Positions 1 through 13,199 of a DNA stretch of 64,000 bases are shown piece after piece. Each line of letters begins with the position of its first letter. The stretch's first letter is position 1. Below the pieces are notes generated by a model. That model was given only the letters and a program-made list of their open reading frames with translations, ran no database searches and was not told the origin of the DNA. Source of the stretch: Chrysopilus asiliformis (lineage: Eukaryota; Arthropoda; Insecta; Diptera; Rhagionidae); contig OZ035960.1 of assembly GCA_964034945.1 (NCBI GenBank), forward strand, positions 69,584,994-69,648,993, given 5' to 3'. The position numbers and the translations under genes are program-made.

Positions 1-2377
1 AATCGATTTCTGAGAGGGGGCGGGGCTTAACTCGGCCACGCCCCTTTTTCCAATTTTGATGGGAAATCGATTTCTGAGAGGGGGCGGGGCTTAACTCGGC
101 CACGCCCCTGTTTCCAATTTTGATGGGGAATCGATTTCTGAGAGGGGGCGGGGCTTAACTCGGCCACGCCCCTTTATCCAATTTTGATGGGAAACCGATT
201 TCTGAGAGGGGGCGGGGCTTAACTCGGCCACGCCCCTTTTCCAATTTTGATGGGAAATCGATTTCTGAGGGGGCGGGGCTTAACTCGGCCACGCCCCTTT
301 TTCCAATTTTGATGGGAAATGGATTTCTGAGAGGGGGCGGGGCTTAACTCGGCCACGCCCCTTTTTCCAATTTTGATGGGAAATCGATTTCTGACAGGGG
401 GCGGAGCTTAACTCGGCCACGCCCCTTTTTCCAATTTTGATGGGAAATCGATTTCTGAGGGGGCGGGGCTTAACTCGGCCACGCCCCTTTTTCCAATTTT
501 GATGGGAAATCGATTTCTGAGAGGGGGCGGGGCTTAGCTCGGCCACGCCCCTTTTTCCAATTTTGATGGGAAATCGATTTCTGAGAGGGGCGAGCTTAAC
601 TCGGCCACGCCCCTTTTTCCAATTTTGATGGGAAATGGATTTCTGAGAGGGGGCGGGGCTTAACTCGGCCACGCCCCTTTTTCCAATTTTGATGGGAATC
701 GATTTCTGAGAGGGGGCGGGGCTTAACTCGGCTACGCCCCTTTTTCCAATTTTGATGGGAAATCGATTTCTGAGAGGGGCGAGCTTAACTCGGCCACGCC
801 CCTTTTTCCAATTTTGATGGGAAATCGATTTCTGAGAGGGGGCGGGGCTTAACTCGGCCACGCCCCTTTATCCAATTTTGATGGGAAATCGATTTCTGAG
901 AGGGGGCGGCGCTTAACTCGGCCACGCCCCTTTTTCCAATTTTGATGGGAAATGGATTTCTGAGAGGGGGCGGGACTTAACTCGACCACGCCCCTTTTTC
1001 CAATTTTGATGGGAATCGATTTCTGAGAGGGGGCGGGGCTTAACTCGGCCACGCCCCTTTTTCCAATTTTGATGGGAAATCGATTTCTGAGAGGGGGCGG
1101 GGCTTAACTCGGCCACGCCCCTTTTTCCAATTTTGATTGGAAATCGATTTCTGAGAGGGGCGGGGCTTAACTCGGCCACGCCCCTTTTTCCAATTTTGAT
1201 TGGAAATCGATTTCTGAGAGGGGCGGGGCTTAACTCGGCCACGCCCCTTTTTCCAATTTTGATGGGAAATCGATTTCTGAGAGGGGGCGGGGCTTAACTC
1301 GGCCACGCTCCTTTTTCCAATTTTGATGGGAAATCGATTTCTGAGAGGGGGCGGGGCTTAACTCGGCCACGCCCCTTTTTCCAATTTTGATGGGAAATCG
1401 ATTTCTGAGAGGGGGCGGGGCTTAACTCGGCCACGCTCCTTTTTCCAATTTTGATGGGAAATCGATTTCTGAGAGGGGGCGGGGCTTAACTCGGCCACGC
1501 CCCTGTTTCCAATTTTGATGGGGAATCGATTTCTGAGAGGGGGCGGGGCTTAACTCGGCCACGCCCCTTTTTCCAATTTTGATGGGAAATCGATTTCTGA
1601 GAGGGGGCGGGGCTTAACTCGGCCACGCCCCTTTTTCCAATTTTGATGGGAAATCGATTTCTGAGGGGGCGGGGCTTAACTCGGCCACGCCCCTTTTTCC
1701 AATTTTGATGGGAAATGGATTTCTGAGAGGGGGCGGGGCTTAACTCGGCCACGCCCCTTTTTCCAATTTTGATGGGAATCGATTTCTGAGAGGGGGCGGG
1801 GCTTAACTCGGCCACGCCCCTTTTTCCAATTTTGATGGGAAATCGATTTCTGAGAGGGGGCGGGGCTTAACTCGGCCACGCCCCTTTTTCCAATTTTGAT
1901 GGGAAATCGATTTCTGAGAGGGGGCGGGGCTTAACTCGGCCACGCCCCTTTTTCCAATTTTGATGGGAAATCGATTTCTGAGAGGGGGCGGGGCTTAACT
2001 CGGCCACGCCCCTTTTTTCCAATTTTGATGGGAAATCGATTTCTGAGAGGGGGCGGGGCTTAACTCGGCCACGCCCCTTTTTCCAATTTTGATGGGAAAT
2101 CGATTTCTGAGAGGGGGCGGGGCTTAACTCGGCCACGCCCCTTTTTCCAATTTTGATGGGAAATCGATTTTTGAGAGGGGCGGGGCTTAACTCGGCCACG
2201 CCCCTTTTTCCAATTTTGATGGGAAATCGATTTCTGAGAGGGGCGGGGCTTAACTCGGCCACCCCCCTTTTTCCAATTTTGTTGGGAAATCGATTTCTGA
2301 GAGGGCGCGGGGCTTAACTCGGCCACGCCCCTTTTTCCAATTTTGATGGGAAATCGATTTCTGAGAGGGGGCGGGGC

Positions 2378-2413
2378 TTAACTCGGCCACTTAACTCGGC
2401 TTAACTCGGCCAC
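2378..2413 (+). repeat. Satellite unit with 23-bp internal expansion (first of eight)
   Basis: TTAACTCGGCCAC, then TTAACTCGGC, then TTAACTCGGCCAC replace a single TTAACTCGGCCAC, giving three TTAA in one unit. The same expansion starts at 2378, 4696, 5805, 6847, 8717, 9058, 10176 and 10507 and nowhere else in the window. One origin followed by spread within the first 11 kb is the simplest reading. Confidence 0.85.
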
Positions 2414-2699
2414 GCCCCTTTTTCCAATTTTGATGGGAAATCGATTTCTGAGAGGGGGCGGGGCTTAACTCGGCCACGCCCCTTTTTCCAATTTTGATGG
2501 GAAATCGATTTCTGAGAGGGGCGGGGCTTAACTCGGCCACGCCCCTTTTTCCAATTTTGATGGGAAATCGATTTCTGAGAGGGCGCCGGGCTTAACTCGG
2601 CCACGCCCCTTTTTCCAATTTTGATGGAAAATCGATTTCTGAGAGGGGGCGGGGCTTAACTCGGCCACGCCCCTTTTTCCAATTTTGATGGGAAATCGA

Positions 2700-4590
2700 T
2701 TTCTGAGAGGGGGCGGAGCTTAACTCGGCCACGCCCCTTTTTCCAATTTTGATGGGAAATCGATTTCTGAGAGGGGGCGGGGCTTAACTCGGCCACGCCC
2801 CGTTTTCCAATTTTGATGGGAAATCGATTTCTGAGAGGGGGCGGGGCTTAACTCGGCCACGCCCCTTTTTCCAATTTTGATGGGAAATCGATTTCTGAGA
2901 GGGGGCGGGGCTTAACTCGGCCACGCCCCTTTTTCCAATTTTGATGGGAAATCGATTTCTGAGAGGGGGCGGGGCTTAACTCGGCCACGCCCCTTTTTCC
3001 AATTTTGATGGGAAATCGATTTCTGAGAGGGGCGGGGCTTAACTCGGCCACGCCCCTTTTTCCAATTTTGATGGGAAATCGATTTCTGAGAAGGGGCGGG
3101 GCTTAACTCGGCCACGCCCCTTTTTCCAATTTTGATGGGAAATCGATTTCTGAGAGGGGGCGGGGCTTAACTCGGCCACGCCCCTTTTTCCAATTTTGAT
3201 GGGAAATCGATTTCTGAGAGGGGGCGGAGCTTAACTCGGCCACGCCCCTTTTTCCAATTTTGATGGGAAATCGATTTCTGAGAGGGGCGGGGCTTAACTC
3301 GGCCACGCCCCTTTTTCCAATTTTGATGGGAAATCGATTTCTGAGAGGGGGCGGGGCTTAACTCGGCCACGCCCCTTTTTCCAATTTTGATGGGAAATCG
3401 ATTTCTGAGAGGGGCGGGGCTTAACTCGGCCACGCCCCTTTTTCCAATTTTGATGGGAAATCGATTTCTGAGAGGGGGCGGAGCTTAACTCGGCCACGCC
3501 CCTTTTTCCAATTTTGATGGGAAATCGATTTCTGAGAAGGGCGGGGCTTAACTCGGCCACGCCCCTTTATCCAATTTTGATGGGAAACCGATTTCTGAGA
3601 GGGGGCGGGGCTTAACTCGGCCACGCCCCTTTTCCAATTTTGATGGGAAATCGATTTCTGAGAGGGGGCGGGGCTTAACTCGGCCACGCCCCTTTTTCCA
3701 ATTTTGATGGGAAATCGATTTCTGAGAGGGGGCGGGGCTTAACTCGGCCACGCCCCTTTTTCCAATTTTGATGGGAAATGGATTTCTGAGAGGGGGCGGG
3801 GCTTAACTCGGCCACGCCCCTTTTTCCAATTTTGATGGGAATCGATTTCTGAGAGGGGGCGGGGCTTAACTCGGCCACGCCCCTTTTTCCAATTTTGATG
3901 GGAAATCGATTTCCGAGAGGGGCGGGGCTTAACTCGGCCACGCCCCTTTTTCCAATTTTGATGGGAAATCGATTTCTGAGAGGGGCGGGGCTTAACTCGG
4001 CCACGCCCCTTTTTCCAATTTTGATGGGAAATCGATTTCTGAGAGGGGGCGGGGCTTAACTCGGCCACGCCCCTTTTTCCAATTTTTATGGGAAATCGGT
4101 TTCTGAGAGGGGGCGGGGCTTAACTCGGCCACGCCCCTTTTTCTAATTTTGATGGGAAATCGATTTCTGAGAGGGGGCGGGGCTTAACTCGGCCACGCCC
4201 CTTTTTCCAATTTTGATGGGAAATCGATTTCTGAAAGGGGGCGGAGCTTAACTCGGCCTCGCCCCTTGTTCCAATTTTGATGGGAAATCGATTTCTGAGA
4301 GGGGGCGGGGCTTAACTCGGCCACGCCCCTTTTTCCAATTTTGATGGGAAATCGATTTCTGAGAGGGAGCGGGGCTTAACTCGGCCACGCCCCTTTTTCC
4401 AATTTTGATGGAAAATCGATTTTTGAGAGGGGGCGGGGCTTAACTCGGCCACGCCCCTTTTTCCAATTTTGATGGAAAATCGATTTCTGAGAGGGGGCGG
4501 GGCTTAACTCGGCCACGCCCCTTTTTCCAATTTTGATGGAAAATCGATTTCTGAGAGGGGGCGGAGCTTAATTCGGCCGCGCCCCTTTTT
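2700..4590 (+). repeat. Long-range duplicated block, copy 1
   Basis: Corresponds to about 11.09-12.85 kb. The first part aligns at 8,385 bp (CCCCGTTTTCC, its G at 2802 and 11187, and the ORF-length pattern of the following units). The second part aligns at 8,259 bp (AATTTTTATGGG with TCGGTTTC at 4081 and 12340; CCTTGTTCC near 4.27 and 12.53 kb; GGGAGCGGGG near 4.37 and 12.63 kb). The 126-bp step is two units lost from copy 2. Confidence 0.65.
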
Positions 4591-6214
4591 CCAATTTTGA
4601 TGGGAAATCGATTTCTGAAAGGGGGCGGGGCTTAACTCGGCCTCGCCCCTTGTTCCAATTTTGATGGGAAATCGATTTCTGAGAGGGGGCGGGGCTTAAC
4701 TCGGCCACTTAACTCGGCTTAACTCGGCCACGCCCCTTTTTCCAATTTTGATGGGAAATCGATTTCTGAGAGGGGGCGGGGCTTAACTCGGCCACGCCCC
4801 TTTTTCCAATTTTGATGGGAAATGGATTTCTGAGAGGGGGCGGGGCTTAACTCGGCCATGCCCCTTTTTCCAATTTTGATAGGAAATCGATTTCTGAGAG
4901 GGGGCTGAGCTTAACTCGGCCACGCCCCTTTTTCCAATTTTGATGGGAAATCGATTTCTGAGAGGGGGCGGGGCTTAACTCGGCCACGCCCCTTTTTCCA
5001 ATTTTAATGGGAAATCGATTTCTGAGAGGGGGCGGGGCTTAACTCGGCCACGCCCCTTTTTCCAATTTTGATGGGAAATTGATTTCTGAGAGGGGGCGGG
5101 GCTTAACTCGGCCACGCCCCTTTTTCCAATTTTGATGGGAAATCGATTTCCGAGAGGGGCGGGGCTTAACTCGGCCACGCCCCTTTTTCCAATTTTGATG
5201 GGAAATCGATTTCTGAGAGGGGCGGGGCTTAACTCGGCCACGCCCCTTTTTCCAATTTTGATGGGAAATCGATTTCTGAGAGGGGGCGGGGCTTAACTCG
5301 GCCACGCCCCTTTTTCCAATTTTTATGGGAAATCGGTTTCTGAGAGGGGGCGGGGCTTAACTCGGCCACGCCCCTTTTTCCAATTTTGATGGGAAATCGA
5401 TTTCTGAGAGGGGGCGGGGCTTAACTCGGCCACGCCCCTTTTTCCAATTTTGATGGGAAATCGATTTCTGAGAGGGGGCGGGGCTTAACTCGGCCACGCC
5501 CCTTTTTCCAATTTTGATGGGAAATCGATTTCTGAGAGGGGGCGGGGCTTAACTCGGCCACGCCCCTTTTTCCAATTTTGATGGGAAATCGATTTCTGAG
5601 AGGGGGCGGGGCTTAACTCGGCCACGCCCCTTTTTCCAATTTTGATGGGAAATCGATTTCTGAGAGGGGGCTGGGCTTAACTCGGCCACGCCCCTTTTTC
5701 CAATTTTGATGGGAAATGGATTTCTGAGAGGGGGCGGGGCTTAACTCGGCCACGCCCCTTTTTCCAATTTTGATGGGAAATCGATTTCTGAGAGGGGGCG
5801 GGGCTTAACTCGGCCACTTAACTCGGCTTAACTCGGCCACGCCCCTTTTTCCAATTTTGATGGGAAATCGATTTCTGAGATGGGGCGGGGCTTAACTCGG
5901 CCACGCCCCTTTTTCCAATTTTGATGGGAAATCGATTTCTGAGAGGGCGCCGGGCTTAACTCGGCCACGCCCCTTTTTCCAATTTTGATGGAAAATCGAT
6001 TTCTGAGAGGGGGCGGGGCTTAACTCGGCCACGCCCCTTTTTCCAATTTTGATGGGAAATCGATTTCTGAGAGGGGGCGGGGCTTAACTCGGCCACGCTC
6101 CTTTTTCCAATTTTGATGGGAAATCTATTTCTGAGAGGGGGCGGAGCTTAACTCGGCCTCGCCCCTTGTTCCAATTTTGATGGGAAATCGATTTCTGAGA
6201 AGGGCGGGGCTTAA

Positions 6215-6860
6215 CTCGGCCACGCCCCTTTTTCCAATTTTGATGGGAAATCGATTTCTGAGAGGGGCGGGGCTTAACTCGGCCTCGCCCCTTGTTCCAA
6301 TTTTGATGGGAAATCGATTTCTGAGAGGGGCGGGGCTTAACTCGGCCACGCCCCTTTTTCCAATTTTGATGGGAAATCGATTTCTGAGAGGGGCGGGGCT
6401 TACCTCGGCCACGCCCCTTTTTCCAATTTTGATGGGAAATCGATTTCTGAGAGGGCGCCGGGCTTAACTCGGCCACGCCCCTTTTTCCAATTTTGATGGG
6501 AAATCGATTTCTGAGAGGGGGCGGGGCTTAACTCGGCCACGCCCCTTTTTCCAATTTTGATGGGAAATCGATTTCTGAAAGGGGGCGGGGCTTAACTCGG
6601 CCTCGCCCCTTGTTCCAATTTTGATGGGAAATCGATTTCTGAGAGGGGGCGGGGCTTAACTCGGCCACGCCCCTTTTTCCAATTTTGATGGGAAATCGAT
6701 TTCTGAGAGGGGCGGGGCTTAACTCGGCCACGCCCCTTTTTCCAATTTTGTTGGGAAATCGATTTCTGAGAGGGCGCGGGGCTTAACTCGGCCACGCCCC
6801 TTTTTCCAATTTTGATGGGAAATCGATTTCTGAGAGGGGGCGGGGCTTAACTCGGCCACT
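6215..6860 (+). repeat. Duplication block, copy 1 (offset 723 bp)
   Basis: CCTCGCCCCTTGTTCC units, GGGCGCCGGGC, TTTTGTTGGG and GGGCGCGGGG recur in the same order exactly 723 bp later. The offset is not a whole number of 64-bp units because one 23-bp-expanded unit and several shortened units lie within the period. Confidence 0.75.
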
Positions 6861-6937
6861 TAACTCGGCTTAACTCGGCCACGCCCCTTTTTCCAATTTT
6901 GATGGGAAATCGATTTCTGAGAGGGGGCGGGGCTTAA

Positions 6938-7583
6938 CTCGGCCACGCCCCTTTTTCCAATTTTGATGGGAAATCGATTTCTGAGAGGGGCGGGGCTTAA
7001 CTCGGCCTCGCCCCTTGTTCCAATTTTGATGGGAAATCGATTTCTGAGAGGGGCGGGGCTTAACTCGGCCACGCCCCTTTTTCCAATTTTGATGGGAAAT
7101 CGATTTCTGAGAGGGGCGGGGCTTACCTCGGCCACGCCCCTTTTTCCAATTTTGATGGGAAATCGATTTCTGAGAGGGCGCCGGGCTTAACTCGGCCACG
7201 CCCCTTTTTCCAATTTTGATGGGAAATCGATTTCTGAGAGGGGGCGGGGCTTAACTCGGCCACGCCCCTTTTTCCAATTTTGATGGGAAATCGATTTCTG
7301 AAAGGGGGCGGGGCTTAACTCGGCCTCGCCCCTTGTTCCAATTTTGATGGGAAATCGATTTCTGAGAGGGGGCGGGGCTTAACTCGGCCACGCCCCTTTT
7401 TCCAATTTTGATGGGAAATCGATTTCTGAGAGGGGCGGGGCTTAACTCGGCCACGCCCCTTTTTCCAATTTTGTTGGGAAATCGATTTCTGAGAGGGCGC
7501 GGGGCTTAACTCGGCCACGCCCCTTTTTCCAATTTTGATGGGAAATCGATTTCTGAGAGGGGGCGGGGCTTAACTCGGCCACG
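6938..7583 (+). repeat. Duplication block, copy 2 (offset 723 bp)
   Basis: Repeats the 6.2-6.86 kb marker order. It diverges at the end: copy 1 continues into the 23-bp-expanded unit at 6847, whereas copy 2 continues with a normal unit. Confidence 0.75.
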
Positions 7584-10500
7584 CCCCTTTTTCCAATTTT
7601 GATGGGAAATGGATTTCTGAGAGGGGGCGGGGCTTAACTCGGCCATGCCCCTTTTTCCAATTTTGATAGGAAATCGATTTCTGAGAGGGGGCGGAGCTTA
7701 ACTCGGCCACGCCCCTTTTTCCAATTTTGATGGGAAATCGATTTCTGAGAGGGGGCGGGGCTTAACTCGGCCACGCCCCTTTTTCCAATTTTAATGGGAA
7801 ATCGATTTCTGAGAGGGGGCGGAGCTTAACTCGGCCACGCCCCTTTTTCCAATTTTGATGGGAATCGATTTCTGAGAGGGGGCGGGGCTTAACTCGGCTA
7901 CGCCCCTTTTTCCAATTTTGATGGGAAATCGATTTCTGAGAGGGGCGGGGCTTAACTCGGCCACGCCCCTTTTTCCAATTTTGATGGGAAATCGATTTCT
8001 GAGAGGGGGCGGGGCTTAACTCGGCCACGCCCCTTTTTCCAATTTTGATGGGAAATGGATTTCTGAGAGGGGGCGGGGCTTAACTCGGCCACGCCCCTTT
8101 TTCCAATTTTGATGGGAATCGATTTCTGAGAGGGGGCGGGGCTTAACTCGGCCACGCCCCTTTTTCCAATTTTGATGGGAAATCGATTTCTGAGAGGGGG
8201 CGGGGCTTAACTCGGCCACGCCCCTTTTTCCAATTTTGATGGGAAATCGATTTCTGAGAGGGGCCGGGGCTTAACTCGGCCACGCCCCTTTTTTCCAATT
8301 TTGATGGGAAATCGATTTCTGAGAGGGGGCGGGGCTTAACTCGGCCACGCCCCTTTTTCCAATTTTGATGGGAAATCGATTTCTGAGAGGGGGCGGGGCT
8401 TAACTCGGCCACGCCCCTTTTTCCAATTTTGATGGGAAATCGATTTCTGAGAGGGGCGGGGCTGAACTCGGCCACCCCCCTTTTTCCAATTTTGATGGGA
8501 AATCGATTTCTGAGAGGGGCGGGGCTGAACTCGCCCACCCCCCTTTTTCCAATTTTGATGGGAAATCGATTTCTGAGAGGGGCGGGGCTTAACTCGGCCA
8601 CCCCCCTTTTTCCAATTTTGTTGGGAAATCGATTTCTGAGAGGGCGCGGGGCTTAACTCGGCCACGCCCCTTTTTCCAATTTTGATGGGAAATCGATTTC
8701 TGAGAGGGGGCGGGGCTTAACTCGGCCACTTAACTCGGCTTAACTCGGCCACGCCCCTTTTTCCAATTTTGATGGGAAATCGATTTCTGAGAGGGGGCGG
8801 GGCTTAACTCGGCCACGCCCCTTTTTCCAATTTTGATGGGAAATCGATTTCTGAGAGGGGCGGGGCTGAACTCGCCCACCCCCCTTTTTCCAATTTTGAT
8901 GGGAAATCGATTTCTGAGAGGGGCGGGGCTTAACTCGGCCACCCCCCTTTTTCCAATTTTGTTGGGAAATCGATTTCTGAGAGGGCGCGGGGCTTAACTC
9001 GGCCACGCCCCTTTTTCCAATTTTGATGGGAAATCGATTTCTGAGAGGGGGCGGGGCTTAACTCGGCCACTTAACTCGGCTTAACTCGGCCACGCCCCTT
9101 TTTCCAATTTTGATGGGAAATCGATTTCTGAGAGGGGGCGGGGCTTAACTCGGCCACGCCCCTTTTTCCAATTTTGATGGGAAATGGATTTCTGAGAGGG
9201 GGCGGGGCTTAACTCGGCCATGCCCCTTTTTCCAATTTTGATAGGAAATCGATTTCTGAGAGGGGGCGGAGCTTAACTCGGCCTCGCCCCTTGTTCCAAT
9301 TTTGATGGGAAATCGATTTCTGAGAGGGGCGGGGCTTAACTCGGCCACGCCCCTTTTTCCAATTTTGATGGGAAATCGATTTCTGAGAGGGGCGGGGCTT
9401 ACCTCGGCCACGCCCCTTTTTCCAATTTTGATGGGAAATCGATTTCTGAGAGGGCGCCGGGCTTAACTTGGCCACGCCCCTTTTTCCAATTTTGTTGGGA
9501 AATCGATTTCTGAGAGGGGGCGGGGCTTAACTCGGCCACGCCCCTTTTTCCAATTTTGATGGGAAATCGATTTCTGAGAGGGGCGGGGCTTAACTCGGCC
9601 ACGCCCCTTTTTCCAATTTTGATGGGAAATCGATTTCTGAGAGGGCGCCGGGCTTAACTCGGCCACGCCCCTTTTTCCAATTTTGATGGAAAATCGATTT
9701 CTGAGAGGGGGCGGGGCTTAACTCGGCCACGCCCCTTTTTCCAATTTTGATGGGAAATCGATTTCTGAGAGGGGGCGGGGCTTAACTCGGCCACACCCCT
9801 TTTTCCAATTTTGATGGGAAATCGATTTCTGAAAGGGGGCGGGGCTTAACTCGGCCACGCGCCTTTTTCCAATTTTGATGGGAAATCTATTTCTGAGAGG
9901 GGGCGGAGCTTAACTCGGCCACGCCCCTTTTTCCAATTTTGATGGGAAATCGATTTCTGAGAGGGGGCGGGGCTTAACTCGGCCACGCCCCGTTTTCCAA
10001 TTTTGATGGGAAATCGATTTCTGAGAGGGGGCGGGGCTTAACTCGGCCACGCCCCTTTTTCCAATTTTGATGGGAAATCGATTTCTGAGAGGGGGCGGGG
10101 CTTAACTCGGCCACGCCCCTTTTTCCAATTTTGATGGGAAATCGATTTCTGAGAGGGGGCGGGGCTTAACTCGGCCACTTAACTCGGCTTAACTCGGCCA
10201 CGCCCCTTTTTCCAATTTTGATGGGAAATCGATTTCTGAGAGGGGGCGGGGCTTAACTCGGCCACGCCCCTTTTTCCAATTTTGATGGGAAATCGATTTC
10301 TGAGAGGGGCGGGGCTGAACTCGCCCACCCCCCTTTTTCCAATTTTGATGGGAAATCGATTTCTGAGAGGGGCGGGGCTTAACTCGGCCACCCCCCTTTT
10401 TCCAATTTTGTTGGGAAATCGATTTCTGAGAGGGCGCGGGGCTTAACTCGGCCACGCCCCTTTTTCCAATTTTGATGGGAAATCGATTTCTGAGAGGGGG

Positions 10501-11089
10501 CGGGGCTTAACTCGGCCACTTAACTCGGCTTAACTCGGCCACGCCCCTTTTTCCAATTTTGATGGGAAATGGATTTCTGAGAGGGGGCGGGGCTTAACTC
10601 GGCCATGCCCCTTTTTCCAATTTTGATAGGAAATCGATTTCTGAGAGGGGGCGGAGCTTAACTCGGCCTCGCCCCTTGTTCCAATTTTGATGGGAAATCG
10701 ATTTCTGAGAGGGGCGGGGCTTACCTCGGCCACGCCCCTTTTTCCAATTTTGATGGGAAATCGATTTCTGAGAGGGCGCCGGGCTTAACTCGGCCACGCC
10801 CCTTTTTCCAATTTTGTTGGGAAATCGATTTCTGAGAGGGGGCGGGGCTTAACTCGGCCACGCCCCTTTTTCCAATTTTGATGGAAAATCGATTTCTGAG
10901 AGGGGGCGGGGCTTAACTCGGCCACGCCCCTTTTTCCAATTTTGATGGGAAATCGATTTCTGAGAGGGGGCGGGGCTTAACTCGGCCACGCCCCTTTTTC
11001 CAATTTTGATGGGAAATCGATTTCTGAGAGGGGGCGGGGCTTAACTCGGCCACGCCCCTTTTTCCAATTTTGATGGGAAATCTATTTCT

Positions 11090-12850
11090 GAGAGGGGGCG
11101 GAGCTTAACTCGGCCACGCCCCTTTTTCCAATTTTGATGGGAAATCGATTTCTGAGAGGGGGCGGGGCTTAACTCGGCCACGCCCCGTTTTCCAATTTTG
11201 ATGGGAAATCGATTTCTGAGAGGGGGCGGGGCTTAACTCGGCCACGCCCCTTTTTCCAATTTTGATGGGAAATCGATTTCTGAGAGGGGGCGGGGCTTAA
11301 CTCGGCCACGCCCCTTTTTCCAATTTTGATGGGAAATCGATTTCTGAGAGGGGGCGGGGCTTAACTCGGCCACGCCCCTTTTTCCAATTTTGATGGGAAA
11401 TCGATTTCTGAGAGGGGCGGGGCTTAACTCGGCCACGCCCCTTTTTCCAATTTTGATGGGAAATCGATTTCTGAGAAGGGGCGGGGCTTAACTCGGCCAC
11501 GCCCCTTTTTCCAATTTTGATGGGAAATCGATTTCTGAGAGGGGGCGGGGCTTAACTCGGCCACGCCCCTTTTTCCAATTTTGATGGGAAATCGATTTCT
11601 GAGAGGGGGCGGAGCTTAACTCGGCCACGCCCCTTTTTCCAATTTTGATGGGAAATCGATTTCTGAGAGGGGCGGGGCTTAACTCGGCCACGCCCCTTTT
11701 TCCAATTTTGATGGGAAATCGATTTCTGAGAGGGGGCGGGGCTTAACTCGGCCACGCCCCTTTTTCCAATTTTGATGGGAAATCGATTTCTGAGAGGGGC
11801 GGGGCTTAACTCGGCCACGCCCCTTTTTCCAATTTTGATGGGAAATCGATTTCTGAGAGGGCGCCGGGCTTAACTCGGCCACGCCCCTTTTTCCAATTTT
11901 GATGGAAAATCGATTTCTGAGAGGGGGCGGGGCTTAACTCGGCCACGCCCCTTTTTCCAATTTTGATGGGAAATCGATTTCTGAGAGGGGGCGGGGCTTA
12001 ACTCGGCCACGCCCCTTTTTCCAATTTTGATGGGAAATGGATTTCTGAGAGGGGGCGGGGCTTAACTCGGCCACGCCCCTTTTTCCAATTTTGATGGGAA
12101 TCGATTTCTGAGAGGGGGCGGGGCTTAACTCGGCCACGCCCCTTTTTCCAATTTTGATGGGAAATCGATTTCCGAGAGGGGCGGGGCTTAACTCGGCCAC
12201 GCCCCTTTTTCCAATTTTGATTAGAAATCGATTTCTGAGAGGGGCGGGGCTTAACTCGGCCACGCCCCTTTTTCCAATTTTGATGGGAAATCGATTTCTG
12301 AGAGGGGGCGGGGCTTAACTCGGCCCCGCCCCTTTTTCCAATTTTTATGGGAAATCGGTTTCTGAGAGGGGGCGGGGCTTAACTCGGCCACGCCCCTTTT
12401 TCCAATTTTGATGGGAAATCGATTTCTGAGAGGGGGCGGGGCTTAACTCGGCCACGCCCCTTTTTCCAATTTTGATGGGAAATCGATTTCTGAAAGGGGG
12501 CGGGGCTTAACTCGGCCTCGCTCCTTGTTCCAATTTTGATGGGAAATCGATTTCTGAGAGGGGGCGGGGCTTAACTCGGCCACGCCCCTTTTTCCAATTT
12601 TGATGGGAAATCGATTTCTGAGAGGGAGCGGGGCTTAACTCGGCCACGCCCCTTTTTCCAATTTTGATGGAAAATCGATTGTTGAGAGGGGGCGGGGCTT
12701 AACTCGGCCACGCCCCTTTTTCCAATTTTGATGGAAAATCGATTTCTGAGAGGGGGCGGGGCTTAACTCGGCCACGCCCCTTTTTCCAATTTTGATGGAA
12801 AATCGATTTCTGAGAAGGGGCGGAGCTTAACTCGGCCACGAACCCTTTTT
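11090..12850 (+). repeat. Long-range duplicated block, copy 2
   Basis: Second copy of 2.7-4.59 kb with several substitutions, including GATTGTTGAG near 12.68 kb and the singular CACGAACCC near 12.84 kb. Its last 0.55 kb recurs again 894 bp downstream at about 13.2-13.75 kb, sharing GATTGTTGAG. Confidence 0.65.
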
Positions 12851-13199
12851 CCAATTTTGATGGGAAATCGATTTCTGAGAGGGGCGGGGCTTACCTCGGC
12901 CACGCCCCTTTTTCCAATTTTGATGGGAAATCGATTTCTGAGAGGGCGCCGGGCTTAACTCGGCCACGCCCCTTTTTCCAATTTTGATGGGAAATCGATT
13001 TCTGAGAGGGCGCCGGGCTTAACTCGGCCACGCCCCTTTTTCCAATTTTGATGGGAAATCGATTTCCGAGAGGGGCGGGGCTTAACTCGGCCACGCCCCT
13101 TTTTCCAATTTTGATGGGAAATCGATTTCTGAGAGGGGCGGGGCTTAACTCGGCCACGCCCCTTTTTCCAATTTTGATGGGAAATCGATTTCTGAGAGG

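Noticed and set aside
280..861. 193-codon minus-strand reading frame and the many 61- to 181-codon relatives throughout the array
   Set aside because: They are frame-cycled translations of the 64-bp unit. The same DNA is read in different frames along each one, starts are mostly GTG within the repeat, ends are the same TAA in each unit, and indels of one or two bases are common. Nothing indicates coding selection.
6177..6467. 96-codon plus-strand frame, with similar ones at 6963-7190 and 8429-8656
   Set aside because: They appear only where runs of 63-bp units keep one frame open. The predicted product is a translated satellite, not a recognisable protein.
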